Positions 14,971 to 24,078 are shown, counted from the first letter of the stretch. The stretch: 64,000 nt of DNA from an uncultured Oscillibacter sp. (GCF_900546705.1 NZ_URDP01000005.1:11491-75490), one strand, 5' to 3'. The notes: generated by a model from the letters alone, not told the origin. Numbers and translations: made by a program.

Positions 14971-17900
14971 ATGGTACATGCAAGGAAAACAGCAAGAAAA
15001 GCCGCGGCGGCGCTGCTTTCTCTGGTGCTGGTGCTGTCGCTGCTTCCGGCGACGGCCCTGGCCGCCGGGGGAGACGAGGACGGCCTGGTCCTGGACAAGA
15101 CTGCCGAGCTCCAGCCAGACGGCACCTACACGCTGACGCTGGAGGCCTACGCCACCGGCAAGGTCACCAACGTGACAAAGCAGGTGCCCACGGACGTGGT
15201 GCTGGTGCTGGACGTGTCCGGCTCCATGGATGAGGCAGTGGATATCCGCGAGGAAACAGGGTACTTTGAGGTATCCCCCGGAACGTACGGTGAGATCTAC
15301 AATGATAGTGATCAGTATTACGTGAAAGATGAAACCAGCGTGATGCGCGAGGTCATCGTCTACCGGCAGTGGATTTTTGACTGGTTCGATTCGTACTATG
15401 TCTATACTCTGAGATACCGGGACGATGATTATAATCTGCATACCATCGGCCAGGAGAGCCAGGAGGCAGGCGCGTCCCTGCCGGAGGATGTGCAGTTCTA
15501 CAAGGCAACCTATAAGACGTCGCGCATTGACAAGATCGATGCGCTGAAGGCGTCGGCCAAGGCATTTGTGGATGCTACCGTTTTGAAAAACAGCCAGATT
15601 GATGATCCGGCGGATCGCCACAAGATTGCCATCGTGAAGTTCGCCAGTGACGAGAATGAGAAAACTGGAAACGATTACATGGCAAGCGGTTACAACTATA
15701 CCCAGATCGTACAGGATCTGACTACTGTAAGCGCGGACAATGCTCAGAGCATGAAGGATGAAATCGATTTGTTCCGGGCCAGCGGCGCTACCTCTGCGGA
15801 CCGTGCCATGAACCGGGCCAAGGCGGCGCTGGGGTACGATGCGTCAACTGGGTCGGTTCTGAATGACGGCCGCAACAAGGTGGTGGTGTTCTTCACCGAC
15901 GGTGAGCCGACGCATAGCTCTAATTATGATGGAGATGTTGCCCATAGTGCGGTGAATGGTGCTAGGGACTTGAAGGCTGCCGGAGTCACCATCTATACCA
16001 TTGGCCTCTTCGACGGGGCAGATGAAGAAGATACGGGCGGTCTTCTCCAAGATCATACCAATCAATTTTTAAATGCTGTGTCCAGCAACTACCCGGATGC
16101 GACGTGCCAGGATTTTTTGGGCATCCATAACATCACTTTGAACTCCGGAGATAACCGGGGTTATTACAAGGCAGCCAAGGACGGCAGCGATCTGGCCAGC
16201 ATCTTCGAGGAGATCTCCGAGAGCGTGGGTACCACCGGCGTGGAACTGACGGCAGAGGCTGAGCTGAAGGACATCATCAACAGCGACAAGTTTACTCTGC
16301 CGGAGGGTTATTCCAAGGATGACGTCACGGTGAAGACCGCCAAGTATACCGGAACGGCAAACAACGAGCGGCAGTGGGCAGTGCCTGAGGCGTTTGCCGG
16401 CAATGTGACTGTCAGCGACGGCACCGTCTCTGTCTCCGGCTTCTCCTACGAGGATAACTACGTGGTGGACGTGGGCGGCACGCACCAGGGCGAGAAGCTG
16501 ATCGTCACCATCCCCGGCGTGGAGGCCAAGCCGGCTGCGGTCACCGGCATGAAGGTCTACACCAACGCCGCCGCTTCCGGTGTGTATGACGGGGAGACGC
16601 CGGTGGGACAATTCCCCCGCCCTGCGGTGACCATTTCCCAGAAGAGCTACGCCCTGGACTACGCTGCCCCCGTGACGGTGGACTCCGGGGATTGGGGCTT
16701 TGACCAGATCCTCCATGTGGCCACGGACATGAGCGCCATTACGGCCGGTGCGGATGGCAAGCCGGCCTACACGACTTCACTCAATGGTGATCTGCACTAC
16801 GGCTCCGTGAACGTAACCGAGGGCGGCGACAGAGTCACCTACACGCCCACTGCCGACACCTGGGACGGCGTGGACTCCATCTATGTGTTCGGCAAGGACA
16901 AGGACGATCCCGACGACTACAAGTGGCTGCGGGTGAACTTCGTCCCCGCCAACAACGTCTATTACGAGAATAACTTCGAAAGCTACACTACGTCCCAGGC
17001 TCCCGGCGGCGGCCCCTACGGCTACGATCAGAGCTATGCCGGCTATACCGGGGACAGCGGCAACCCGGCGCAGAAACTGATCCCGGGCAATGAGGTGGAG
17101 TTCACCTTCACCGGCACCGGCGTGGATGTGTACACCCGCACCACCAGTAGGACCGGCACTGTGTACGCCGCACTGGAAAAGAACGGAACGACCATCAAGC
17201 GGGTGATCGTGGATAACCTGGCGGTCTCCGACAACTACTACCAGATCCCCTCCGTGACCTTCACCGGCCTGACCTACGGTACCTATACCGTCACCCTCAA
17301 GGCCACCGCTGCCGTGGGCGACCGCACGGAGTATTACTTCGACGGCTACCGGGTCTACCAGCCCGCGGATGAGGATGACAACATCGTGGCGGAGATCTAC
17401 GGCGCCGACAGTGAGCTGAACTCCCAGTTCATCTCCGTGCGGAATATCCTGCTCAACAACGACCAGGCGCTGGATATGACCAGCACGTTCGGCGACCAGG
17501 GAGAATCCGCCGTGTTCATCGATCAGATGCCGGACGGCAGCAATGAAACTACCGAAATCGAGTCCTACGAGGACTACGGCCCCAAGAACGAGGTCTACCT
17601 GGCCAAAGGTCAGTTCGTGGTCATCGACGTCAGTAAGTACGCCGACTACGGAAAAGACGACATCCATTTCTACCTGGGACTGAAGTCGCCCACCGGCAAG
17701 GCTACCACCGTGACCGTGTACGGAACGGGCGATAGCGGAGCCATGGTGGGCGCCAACGGCACCATTGCCCATACCTCCGATATGTACTATGAGGTGACGC
17801 CTGCCGACGGCAAGATCACCGTGACCAACACCGGTAATGCGATCCTCTCCATCACCAAGCTGCGGGTGGCGTTCAGCGCAGATTCTCCCTACTACAACGA

Positions 17901-18498
17901 GGGCGAGGGGTACAAACCCATGCTCTTTGCAATGAACATGCGGGATGTGGTGGACTTCCTGTCCTATCTGGAGGAATATGTGGAGGTCACCGAGACCATC
18001 GTGCCCGTCCAGGACGGCAACGTGGTGGAGCTGGAGCCTGTGACGCCCGAGGAGCCTGTGATTCCCGAGGAGCCTGTGGAGCAGCCTGAGGTTCCCGAAC
18101 AGCCTGCGGAGCCTGTGGATCCCGGCTTCACCGTGGATCCTGAGCAGCAGCCCACGGAGCAGCCCGAGCAGCAGCCCGGCGAGACCCAGGAGCCCACGGA
18201 ACAGCCCGAGGAGCAGCCCGGCGAGACCCAGGAGCCCGAGGAACAGCCCGAGCAGCAGCCCGGCGAGACCCAGGAGCCCACCGAGCAGCCCGAGCAGCAG
18301 CCCGGCGAGACCGAGCAGCAGCCCGAGACCGGCGTGGTAGCCACCAAGCCCGGCAACGTGGTGGAGCTTCCGCCCCAGACCGTGGAGGAAGCGCCCGAGC
18401 AGGAGAGTGAGCAGACCCCGGCCCAGCCCCAGAAGACCTACGGCGAGATCTGGGCCGAGCAGAAAAAGCAGATGGAACTGCAGGAAAAGGAGGGGTGA
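14971..18498 (+). CDS. Large secreted VWA-domain surface protein
   Basis: A 1175-aa exported protein. It has a Sec signal peptide (about 1-31, ATALA-A cleavage) and a von Willebrand factor A domain with MIDAS motif DVSGS (81-85) and a TDGEP loop. A beta-rich module follows at about 660-970, then a Pro/Glu/Gln-rich repeat tail (about 1020-1150, EQPEQQPGETQEP units). There is no LPXTG or SLH motif, so the mode of surface attachment is unknown. An LDKTAE segment just after the signal peptide is shared with the VWA/SLH protein at 39465. The 660-970 module is shared with the giant protein at 44646. GGGAGG precedes the ATG. It lies downstream of the invertible promoter and is therefore probably phase variable. 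It may mediate adhesion, by family analogy. Confidence 0.85.
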   Translation: MVHARKTARKAAAALLSLVLVLSLLPATALAAGGDEDGLVLDKTAELQPDGTYTLTLEAYATGKVTNVTKQVPTDVVLVLDVSGSMDEAVDIREETGYFEVSPGTYGEIYNDSDQYYVKDETSVMREVIVYRQWIFDWFDSYYVYTLRYRDDDYNLHTIGQESQEAGASLPEDVQFYKATYKTSRIDKIDALKASAKAFVDATVLKNSQIDDPADRHKIAIVKFASDENEKTGNDYMASGYNYTQIVQDLTTVSADNAQSMKDEIDLFRASGATSADRAMNRAKAALGYDASTGSVLNDGRNKVVVFFTDGEPTHSSNYDGDVAHSAVNGARDLKAAGVTIYTIGLFDGADEEDTGGLLQDHTNQFLNAVSSNYPDATCQDFLGIHNITLNSGDNRGYYKAAKDGSDLASIFEEISESVGTTGVELTAEAELKDIINSDKFTLPEGYSKDDVTVKTAKYTGTANNERQWAVPEAFAGNVTVSDGTVSVSGFSYEDNYVVDVGGTHQGEKLIVTIPGVEAKPAAVTGMKVYTNAAASGVYDGETPVGQFPRPAVTISQKSYALDYAAPVTVDSGDWGFDQILHVATDMSAITAGADGKPAYTTSLNGDLHYGSVNVTEGGDRVTYTPTADTWDGVDSIYVFGKDKDDPDDYKWLRVNFVPANNVYYENNFESYTTSQAPGGGPYGYDQSYAGYTGDSGNPAQKLIPGNEVEFTFTGTGVDVYTRTTSRTGTVYAALEKNGTTIKRVIVDNLAVSDNYYQIPSVTFTGLTYGTYTVTLKATAAVGDRTEYYFDGYRVYQPADEDDNIVAEIYGADSELNSQFISVRNILLNNDQALDMTSTFGDQGESAVFIDQMPDGSNETTEIESYEDYGPKNEVYLAKGQFVVIDVSKYADYGKDDIHFYLGLKSPTGKATTVTVYGTGDSGAMVGANGTIAHTSDMYYEVTPADGKITVTNTGNAILSITKLRVAFSADSPYYNEGEGYKPMLFAMNMRDVVDFLSYLEEYVEVTETIVPVQDGNVVELEPVTPEEPVIPEEPVEQPEVPEQPAEPVDPGFTVDPEQQPTEQPEQQPGETQEPTEQPEEQPGETQEPEEQPEQQPGETQEPTEQPEQQPGETEQQPETGVVATKPGNVVELPPQTVEEAPEQESEQTPAQPQKTYGEIWAEQKKQMELQEKEG
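18040..18330 (+). repeat. Pro/Glu/Gln-coding repeat tract
   Basis: In-frame repeats encoding EQPEQQPGETQEP-like units with near-identical DNA, a likely site of slippage or recombination that could change stalk length. Confidence 0.75.
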
Positions 18499-18504
18499 GC
18501 GCGT

Positions 18505-18771
18505 ATGAAAGCCAAATATGTCAAACCGGATCTGTTGGTGGAGTCCTTCACCCTGATGCAGAACATCGCCAATACCTGCGCAGGCGCTGCCGGCAGCACC
18601 CTGGGACATCCCACGTTTGGGGATGGGGACAACTGCGGCTGGAGCCTGGGCGGTGCGGCCATACTGTGGGTGAATGCCGGAGCCTGCGATGACCTGGTTG
18701 ACCCGAATACCGAGGTCAACGGCATCTGCTACAACAATCCCAATGGCGGACTGAGCATCTTCGGATCCTGA
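18505..18771 (+). CDS. YVKP-type small peptide, candidate RiPP precursor
   Basis: An 88-aa peptide starting MKAKYVKPDLLVESF and continuing to LMQNIANTCAGA. A Gly/Asn/Cys-rich C-terminal half follows, with four more Cys after the leader-like section. It is paralogous to the peptide at 42342, which opens with YVKPELFFESF, and both are immediately followed by HPrK-like and SPASM radical SAM genes. This arrangement suggests a ribosomal peptide with an N-terminal recognition region and a modified core. AAAAGGAGGGG (18486-18496) overlaps the end of the surface-protein gene, so it is in the same operon. The modification and fate of the peptide are unknown. Confidence 0.7.
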   Translation: MKAKYVKPDLLVESFTLMQNIANTCAGAAGSTLGHPTFGDGDNCGWSLGGAAILWVNAGACDDLVDPNTEVNGICYNNPNGGLSIFGS

Positions 18772-18783
18772 CAACCAAAAACC

Positions 18784-18836
18784 TGCCGCCTGTGCGGCAG
18801 CCGGAACGGGCAGCCGTGGCGACATGGCTGCCCGTT
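18784..18836 (+). promoter_or_regulatory. Double hairpin between peptide and maturase genes
   Basis: TGCCGC/GCGGCA (18784-18799) and an 11-bp stem AACGGGCAGCC (18805-18815)/GGCTGCCCGTT (18826-18836) with no T-run. Likely an attenuator or RNA-stability element that would leave the peptide message in excess over the enzymes. Confidence 0.5.
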
Positions 18837-18852
18837 TCATGCAAGGAGGACT

Positions 18853-19731
18853 ATGCGTTATTGGATGACCCTGGCGGGCAGGACCGCCCTGGTGGAGACC
18901 TTCGCGCCCCTGCGGCCCACGGCGGAGTCGGTTCCCTTCCTGCGCCTTCTGCCGGAGGGGGAGGCCCCGGCGGCGGACCTGACGGTGCGCCTGCGGCCGG
19001 TACGGACGCTGGAACCCCTGCCCCCCGGCGGGCACTGGGAGGCGGATCAATACTTTCTCTCCGGTCCGGCGGGCATGCGCATCTACACCTGCGCCCTGCG
19101 GGGCCGTCCGCCCTACGCGGTGACCGAGTGGCACCGGGGGGAGCGGACGGTGGAGTGCCGGTGCCTGGAGGACCGGGCGGGGGAGTACGGCTTCATGCGC
19201 AGCGTGTGGACCCTGACCGGCGTGGAGACGCTGCTGCTCACCGGCGGGGGACTGCTGCTCCACGCGGCCCTGATCCGCACGGCGGCGGGGGCCGTGGCCT
19301 TCACCGCCCCGCCGGGGACGGGCAAGTCCACCCAGGCAGAGCTGTGGCGCCGCCACCGGGGGGCGGACATTCTCAACGGGGACCGGGCGGGGCTGATGCC
19401 CCGGGAGGACAGCTGGGCGGCCTGGGGACTGCCCTGCGCCGGCAGCAGCGGCATCTACCGCAACGAGGGGGCGCCCCTGGCCGCCGTGGCGGTGGTGCGC
19501 CGCTCGCCGGACAACCGGGTGACCCCCCTGGGCCCGGCCCGGGCCTTCGCCGCGCTGCTGCCGGAGATCTGCGTCCACCGCTGGGACCGGGACTTTACGG
19601 AGGAGGCGGTCACGGCCCTGGAGGCCCTGGTGACCCGGGTGCCCGTGTACACGCTGGAATGCCGGCCCGACCGGGGCGCCGTGGAGGCGCTGGCGGCGGC
19701 GCTGGAGAAAGGGAGGAAGCAACCATGGTAA
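18853..19731 (+). CDS. HPr kinase/phosphorylase-like P-loop protein of the RiPP-like locus
   Basis: A 292-aa ATP-binding protein related to the kinase domain of HPr kinase but lacking its N-terminal domain. The P-loop APPGTGKST ends at residue 160 and an LNGDRA segment (174-179) matches the conserved HPrK-like Asp region. Similar HPrK-like proteins accompany lasso and other RiPP pathways, where they are thought to phosphorylate or otherwise modify the peptide. The first 130 residues are a divergent beta-rich region of unknown role. AAGGAGG precedes the ATG. Its stop overlaps the radical SAM start by 7 bp. Confidence 0.75.
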   Translation: MRYWMTLAGRTALVETFAPLRPTAESVPFLRLLPEGEAPAADLTVRLRPVRTLEPLPPGGHWEADQYFLSGPAGMRIYTCALRGRPPYAVTEWHRGERTVECRCLEDRAGEYGFMRSVWTLTGVETLLLTGGGLLLHAALIRTAAGAVAFTAPPGTGKSTQAELWRRHRGADILNGDRAGLMPREDSWAAWGLPCAGSSGIYRNEGAPLAAVAVVRRSPDNRVTPLGPARAFAALLPEICVHRWDRDFTEEAVTALEALVTRVPVYTLECRPDRGAVEALAAALEKGRKQPW

Positions 19732-20852
19732 AACGACTGCCGGCGGAGGGACCCCTGACGGAGTACCTCCACCGCAAGGCCGCCCGGCTGGGCGTGCCCA
19801 TCTCCGGCACCTTCGAGCTCACGCCGGTGTGCAACCTGCACTGCCGGATGTGCTACGTGCGGATGACCAAGGCCCAGCAGGAGGCGGTCCGCCCCCTGCG
19901 GACGGCGGAGGAGTGGCTGGAGCTGGGCCGGCAGGCCCGGGACGCGGGGCTATTGTACCTGCTGCTCACCGGCGGCGAGCCCTTCTCCCGGCCGGACTTC
20001 CGCCGCATCCTGGCGGGACTCCACGCCATGGGGCTGCTGATTTCCATCAACTCCAACGGCACCCTCATCGACGAGGAGACGGTGGCATGGCTGAAGGAGA
20101 CGCCGCCGGTGCGGGTGAATCTGACCCTCTACGGCGCCTCCAACGAGACGTACGGCCGCCTGTGCGGCGACACCGCCGGCTTCGACCGGGCGGTACGGGC
20201 GGTGCATCTGCTGCGGCAGGCGGACATCCCCGTCAAGCTCAACTGCTCCGTGACTCCCCACAACAGCGGCGATCTGGAGGCCGTGTTTGACTTTGCCCGG
20301 CGGGAGGGGCTGGTGGTCCAGGCCAGCAGCTACATGTTCCCGCCGGTGCGCCGGGACCCCAGTCAGGTGGGCCGCAACGACCGCTTTGACCCCGAGGAGG
20401 CGGCCTACCAGGCCGCCCGCATCGAGGCTTTTGGGGACCGGGAGGGCTTCTTGCGGCGGACGGAGTCCGCCCCGACCCTGCCGCCCATGGACGCATGCCC
20501 CGTGCCGGACGGGCCCGGGGAGGGCATCCGGTGCCGGGCGGGCAAGTGCAGCTTCTGGGTCACCTGGGAGGGCCGGATGCTCCCCTGCGGCATGCTCCCC
20601 GGCGGGACGGACGTGTTTGCAAGCGGCTTTGGCTCCGCCTGGGAGGAGGTGCGGCGCTCCGCCGCCGCCATCCGCCTGAGCGCCGCCTGCGGCGCCTGTG
20701 CCCTGCGGGACCAGTGCCGGGCCTGCGCGGCCATGGCCCTGACGGAGACCGGCGCCTACGATCGGGTGCCGGAGTACCGCTGCCGCATGACCAGGGCGTA
20801 CCCCGATGCCGCCCGGCGGCTGTGCCGGGAGCTGAGAGAAGAACAGGAATAA
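19725..20852 (+). CDS. Radical SAM/SPASM peptide maturase
   Basis: A 375-aa radical SAM enzyme. The CxxxCxxC motif is Cys36, Cys40 and Cys43 (CNLHCRMC), followed by the GGEPF SAM-binding motif. The C-terminal third is a Cys-rich SPASM domain (Cys pattern from GIRCRAGKC through CGACALRDQCRAC to YRC) for auxiliary Fe-S clusters. Such enzymes install thioether, C-C or other crosslinks in RiPPs. The neighbouring YVKP peptide is the obvious candidate substrate. Unlike the paralogous locus at 42-44 kb, there is no PqqD-like recognition gene here and no RRE domain is evident in the N terminus, so a partner from elsewhere may be needed. Confidence 0.88.
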   Translation: MVKRLPAEGPLTEYLHRKAARLGVPISGTFELTPVCNLHCRMCYVRMTKAQQEAVRPLRTAEEWLELGRQARDAGLLYLLLTGGEPFSRPDFRRILAGLHAMGLLISINSNGTLIDEETVAWLKETPPVRVNLTLYGASNETYGRLCGDTAGFDRAVRAVHLLRQADIPVKLNCSVTPHNSGDLEAVFDFARREGLVVQASSYMFPPVRRDPSQVGRNDRFDPEEAAYQAARIEAFGDREGFLRRTESAPTLPPMDACPVPDGPGEGIRCRAGKCSFWVTWEGRMLPCGMLPGGTDVFASGFGSAWEEVRRSAAAIRLSAACGACALRDQCRACAAMALTETGAYDRVPEYRCRMTRAYPDAARRLCRELREEQE

Positions 20853-20857
20853 CCGGG

Positions 20858-20890
20858 AAAGCGGCCGCTTATGCGGCCGCTTTTTTTCAG
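20858..20890. terminator. Shared convergent terminator
   Basis: GCGGCCGC (20861-20868), TTAT, GCGGCCGC (20873-20880) then seven T. It ends both the plus-strand maturase operon and, with the A-run on the left, the minus-strand araC-type gene. Confidence 0.9.
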
Positions 20891-21741
20891 CTTCCCCGGC
20901 GGAAGGCGGTGGGGCTCAGGCCCGTCTTTTCCGTAAAGGAGACGATGAAGTTCACCTCGCTATGGTAGCCGGTGCGGGCGGCGATGTCCCGCAGGGGCAA
21001 TTCGGTGGACAAGAGCAGCTGCTTGGCCGCGTCGATGCGCCGCAGCACCAGGTACTCGTGGGGGCTCAGACCCGTGGCCGCCCGGAAGCGCCGGGAGAAG
21101 TGGGAGGCGCTCAGCCCCACCGCTGCGGCCAGCTCCGGTACCGACACCGGCTGGGCCAGGTGGGCCTGCACGTAGGCCATGGCGGCGGTTACCGGGTCGT
21201 CCCGGCAGGCGGGGGACGGGAACAGCAGGGCGCACAAGATCCGGTAGAGCCGCTCCGAGCGGTCCGCTTCGGACCCGTTCCCGGCGGCCACGGAGTCCAC
21301 CACCGCCTCCAGCTCCCGCACCACCGGGCTCTGGGGCGGCAGGTCCAGGGCCTGGCGGCCGTCCCGGAGGGAGAGAATCTCCTGGTAGAAGGGCCGGGCC
21401 AGGGGGCCGTCGAAGTGGAGCCACACGGAGGCGGCGCTCCCCTCGGCGTCGAAGGCGTGGGGGGCCCGGCAGTCCACCAGGGCCAGCTGCCCGGCCCGGA
21501 GGGTGAAGGGGCCGCCGGGCACGGAAAAGCGCATGCGGCCCTGGGTCAGATAGAGCATAAAGAAGTTCCGGTGGCTCTCCAGCCGGGCCACGGAGCAGTC
21601 GTCCCGGAAGGAAAAGCGGCCGTCGTATTGGTACCGGCCGCATCGGGTCACGTAGAAGAACAGCCGCCGGGCCAGGGCGGAGGGGGTGGCGAAGTAGCGC
21701 TGGGACCCGGGCAGCACCCCGGGCTCGTGGTGTACGTCCAT
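20887..21741 (-). CDS. AraC-family transcriptional regulator
   Basis: A 284-aa regulator with an N-terminal cupin-like sensor domain (about 20-150) and a C-terminal AraC double helix-turn-helix (about 185-284, ending in the usual GLSPTAFRR motif). It is divergent to a MATE efflux pump, from which it is separated by about 120 bp, and probably controls it in response to an imported or toxic compound. Start at 21741 is preferred to 21765 because AAAGGAGG lies 8 nt upstream of the internal ATG. Confidence 0.88.
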   Translation of the reverse strand: MDVHHEPGVLPGSQRYFATPSALARRLFFYVTRCGRYQYDGRFSFRDDCSVARLESHRNFFMLYLTQGRMRFSVPGGPFTLRAGQLALVDCRAPHAFDAEGSAASVWLHFDGPLARPFYQEILSLRDGRQALDLPPQSPVVRELEAVVDSVAAGNGSEADRSERLYRILCALLFPSPACRDDPVTAAMAYVQAHLAQPVSVPELAAAVGLSASHFSRRFRAATGLSPHEYLVLRRIDAAKQLLLSTELPLRDIAARTGYHSEVNFIVSFTEKTGLSPTAFRRGS

Positions 21742-21758
21742 AAAAAACGCCTCCTTTG

Positions 21759-21837
21759 CCTCCATGATAGCACAAAATATAAACGGTGTGCACGGTTTTT
21801 GTATTGCCCCGCCGCCGGAGGGGGTCTATCATGGAGG
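21759..21837. promoter_or_regulatory. Divergent araC/MATE promoter region
   Basis: For the MATE gene: TTGCCC (21804-21809), 17 nt, TATCAT (21827-21832). For the araC gene on the minus strand: TGCACA (21787-21792), 17 nt, TATCAT (21764-21769). The 11-bp inverted repeat CCTCCATGATA (21759-21769)/TATCATGGAGG (21827-21837) covers both -10 regions and could bind the regulator. Confidence 0.6.
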
Positions 21838-21864
21838 AAGCAAACAAAAATCGGAGGAATCTTC

Positions 21865-23232
21865 ATGATCCGGGACAAACACTTTTACCGCGTCTTCTTC
21901 GCCCTGACGCTGTCCCTGGCGCTGCAGAACCTGCTGACCTTCGGCGTCAATTTGCTGGACACGGTCATGCTGGGGCGGTACAGCCAGGCGGCCATGGGCG
22001 GCGTGAGCCTTTGCAACCAGTTCCAGTACCTTTTGCAGATGCTGGTCTCCGGCGCCGGGGAGGGGGCCGTGGTGCTGGGGGCCCAGTACTGGGGCCGGGG
22101 GGACCTGAGACCCATCCCCCACATCATCGGCGCGGCGCTGCGGTTCGGCGGGGCCATGGCGGCGGTGCTGTTCGTGCTGGCGCTGGCCATGCCCCGCACG
22201 CTGCTGGGGCTTCTCTCCACCGACGAGGCGGTGGTGGACCAGGGGGTGGCGTACATGCAGATCATCTGCTTTACCTACCTGATCTTCACCCTGACCAACA
22301 TCCTGGTGGCGTCGTTGCGGTCCGTGGGCATCGTGAAGATCGGCTATGTGATCTCCGCCTCCACATTGTGCATCAACTTCGTGCTCAACTACTGCCTCAT
22401 CTACGGCCGCTTCGGCTTTCCGGAGCTGGGGGTGCGGGGGGCGGCCATCGCCACGCTGGTGTCCCGGTGCGTGGAGCTTTTGATCGTGGCGCTGTATCTG
22501 CGCTTCGGGGAGCGGCGGCTGCACCTGCGCCTGGGGCAGCTCCTCCACATGGACAAGAGCTACCTGCGTGACTATGGCCGCGTGTCGCTGCCGGTGCTGG
22601 TGAACCAGGCCCTCTGGGGCGTTGCCCAGATGGTGCAGACGGGCATCCTGGGCCACCTGGGCGGCGACGTCACCGCCGCCAACGCCATCGCCGTGCAGGT
22701 CTACCAGGTGCTCTCCGTGGTGTGCTACGGCGCCGCCTCCGCCTCTGCCATATTGGTGGGCAAGACCATCGGCGGCGGGGACCGGGGGCGCCTTAAAAGC
22801 CTGGTGACCACCCTGGAGCGGGTGTTCGTGGGCCTGGGAATCCTGGCCGGGGCGGCCATCTGGGCGGCGCGGGGGCCGGTGCTGGCCCTGTTCGGCACGT
22901 CGCTGACCCCGGCGGCGCGGTCCCTGGCCCGGTCTTTTATGGCGGTGCTGGCCGTGACCACCGTGGGCACCGCCTACCAGATGGCCTGCGACAACGGCAT
23001 CATCCGGGGCGGCGGCGACACCACCTTCAGCGCCAGGATGAACCTGGTGAGCATGTGGCTCATTCTGGTGCCCCTGGCCGCCGCGGCCGCCTTCTGGTGG
23101 GGGGCGCCGCCCACGGCGGTGTTCTTCCTGCTCAAGTGGGACCAGCTCTACAAGATCGTTCCCGTCTCCCTCCGGCTCCACAGCTGGAAGTGGGTGCGCA
23201 CTGTCACCCGCCCCGCCGGGAAACCCTCGTAA
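21865..23232 (+). CDS. MATE-family efflux transporter
   Basis: A 455-aa multidrug and toxic compound extrusion pump with about twelve transmembrane helices in two pseudo-symmetric MatE halves. It probably uses a Na+ or H+ gradient to export cationic drugs or metabolites. CGGAGGA lies just upstream of the ATG at 21865. The divergent AraC-type gene is its likely regulator. Confidence 0.9.
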   Translation: MIRDKHFYRVFFALTLSLALQNLLTFGVNLLDTVMLGRYSQAAMGGVSLCNQFQYLLQMLVSGAGEGAVVLGAQYWGRGDLRPIPHIIGAALRFGGAMAAVLFVLALAMPRTLLGLLSTDEAVVDQGVAYMQIICFTYLIFTLTNILVASLRSVGIVKIGYVISASTLCINFVLNYCLIYGRFGFPELGVRGAAIATLVSRCVELLIVALYLRFGERRLHLRLGQLLHMDKSYLRDYGRVSLPVLVNQALWGVAQMVQTGILGHLGGDVTAANAIAVQVYQVLSVVCYGAASASAILVGKTIGGGDRGRLKSLVTTLERVFVGLGILAGAAIWAARGPVLALFGTSLTPAARSLARSFMAVLAVTTVGTAYQMACDNGIIRGGGDTTFSARMNLVSMWLILVPLAAAAAFWWGAPPTAVFFLLKWDQLYKIVPVSLRLHSWKWVRTVTRPAGKPS

Positions 23233-23242
23233 CCGCGCCAGA

Positions 23243-23272
23243 AGCGCCGGCCATTGGCCGGCGCTTTTTTTT
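23243..23272 (+). terminator. Rho-independent terminator
   Basis: AGCGCCGGCC (23243-23252), ATT loop, GGCCGGCGCT (23256-23265), followed by eight T. Confidence 0.92.
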
Positions 23273-23380
23273 GCCCCGGCGTGCACGGTCCCATGCACGT
23301 TGGCCCCGCCGGGGCGCGGGGGACGGAGGCGCCGGCGGCTTCCGCCACGTCCTGCACGCCGGAGAGGGGAGGCGCATAGT

Positions 23381-23602
23381 ATGACGGAGAGCATCCTGGT
23401 GGCGCTGGTCTCCGGCGGACTGACGCTGCTGGGGGTGATCGTCTCCAACAACCGCCGCCAGGCGGTGTCGGACGCCAAGCTGACGGAGCTGACCCGGGAG
23501 GTCCGGGAGCACAACCACTTTGCCCGGCGGGTGCCCGTGGTGGAAGAGCAGATCAAGGTCATCAACCACCGCCTGGCAGACCTGGAGGAGTACCACAAAT
23601 GA
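23381..23602 (+). CDS. XhlA-like small phage lysis protein
   Basis: A 73-aa protein with an N-terminal hydrophobic helix (about 5-22) and a charged coiled-coil C terminus. This is the inverse of XhlA topology, in which the membrane helix is C-terminal, but the size and position before a holin and amidase fit phage lysis-associated proteins. GGGGAGG precedes the ATG. First gene of a four-gene cassette with 2-40 bp gaps. Confidence 0.5.
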   Translation: MTESILVALVSGGLTLLGVIVSNNRRQAVSDAKLTELTREVREHNHFARRVPVVEEQIKVINHRLADLEEYHK

Positions 23603-23638
23603 GGATTCGGGCCCCGGGCCCGGAGAAAGGAGCATGGC

Positions 23639-23854
23639 ATGGAAGAGAAGAAAAAGGAAGGACGTACCGGCTGGACCGAGGCGGAGATGGCGGAGGGGTT
23701 CATCGAGCAGCCCCAGCCCGCAGCGGGCCGCAGCGTGCCCGACCTGAGCCACCGGGAGGACCTGGCGGGCAGGACCGTCCGCCGCTGCGGCTACGACTTC
23801 ACCTACGACGCTTTGGGCTACTGCGTCAGCGCCGTGAAGGTGCAGGTGGGCTGA
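23639..23854 (+). CDS. Small hypothetical protein in the lysis cassette
   Basis: A 71-aa hydrophilic, acidic protein with no membrane segment and no recognised motif. It has a GAAAGGAG site 6 nt before the ATG and lies 1 bp from the next start, so it is part of the same operon. Small proteins of this kind often sit between phage tail or holin genes, but nothing here identifies it. Confidence 0.5.
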   Translation: MEEKKKEGRTGWTEAEMAEGFIEQPQPAAGRSVPDLSHREDLAGRTVRRCGYDFTYDALGYCVSAVKVQVG

Positions 23855-23855
23855 G

Positions 23856-24053
23856 ATGGAGCTGGTACAGCGGCGGCTTGCCAATCTGCTGGCGGTCAAG
23901 TCCATTGTGACGGTGATTTTGACGGCGGTGTTCGCGGCGCTGTCCTGGGCGGGCCGCATCAGCGCCGAGCAGTTCATGACGGTGTTCACCGTGGTGGTGG
24001 CCTTCTACTTCGGCACCCAGGCGGAAAAGCGGCAGGCCGCCGCCGATATCTGA
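23856..24053 (+). CDS. Holin-like small membrane protein
   Basis: A 65-aa peptide with two hydrophobic helices (about 13-30 and 37-54) and a charged C terminus. This is the size and topology of phage holins that release an endolysin. It is directly followed by an amidase, which supports the reading. Its ATG follows the preceding stop by one base. Confidence 0.55.
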   Translation: MELVQRRLANLLAVKSIVTVILTAVFAALSWAGRISAEQFMTVFTVVVAFYFGTQAEKRQAAADI

Positions 24054-24078
24054 GCACGTCCATGAAGGAGGGAGATCT

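Noticed and set aside
16777..19722. 981-aa minus-strand open frame
   Set aside because: Antisense shadow of the surface-protein, peptide and HPrK genes; low-complexity Leu/Gly repeats arise from the PEQ tract.
21759..21837. Inverted repeat as a second invertible promoter
   Set aside because: The arms are only 11 bp and coincide with -10 and ribosome-site sequences of divergent genes; no recombinase is adjacent.
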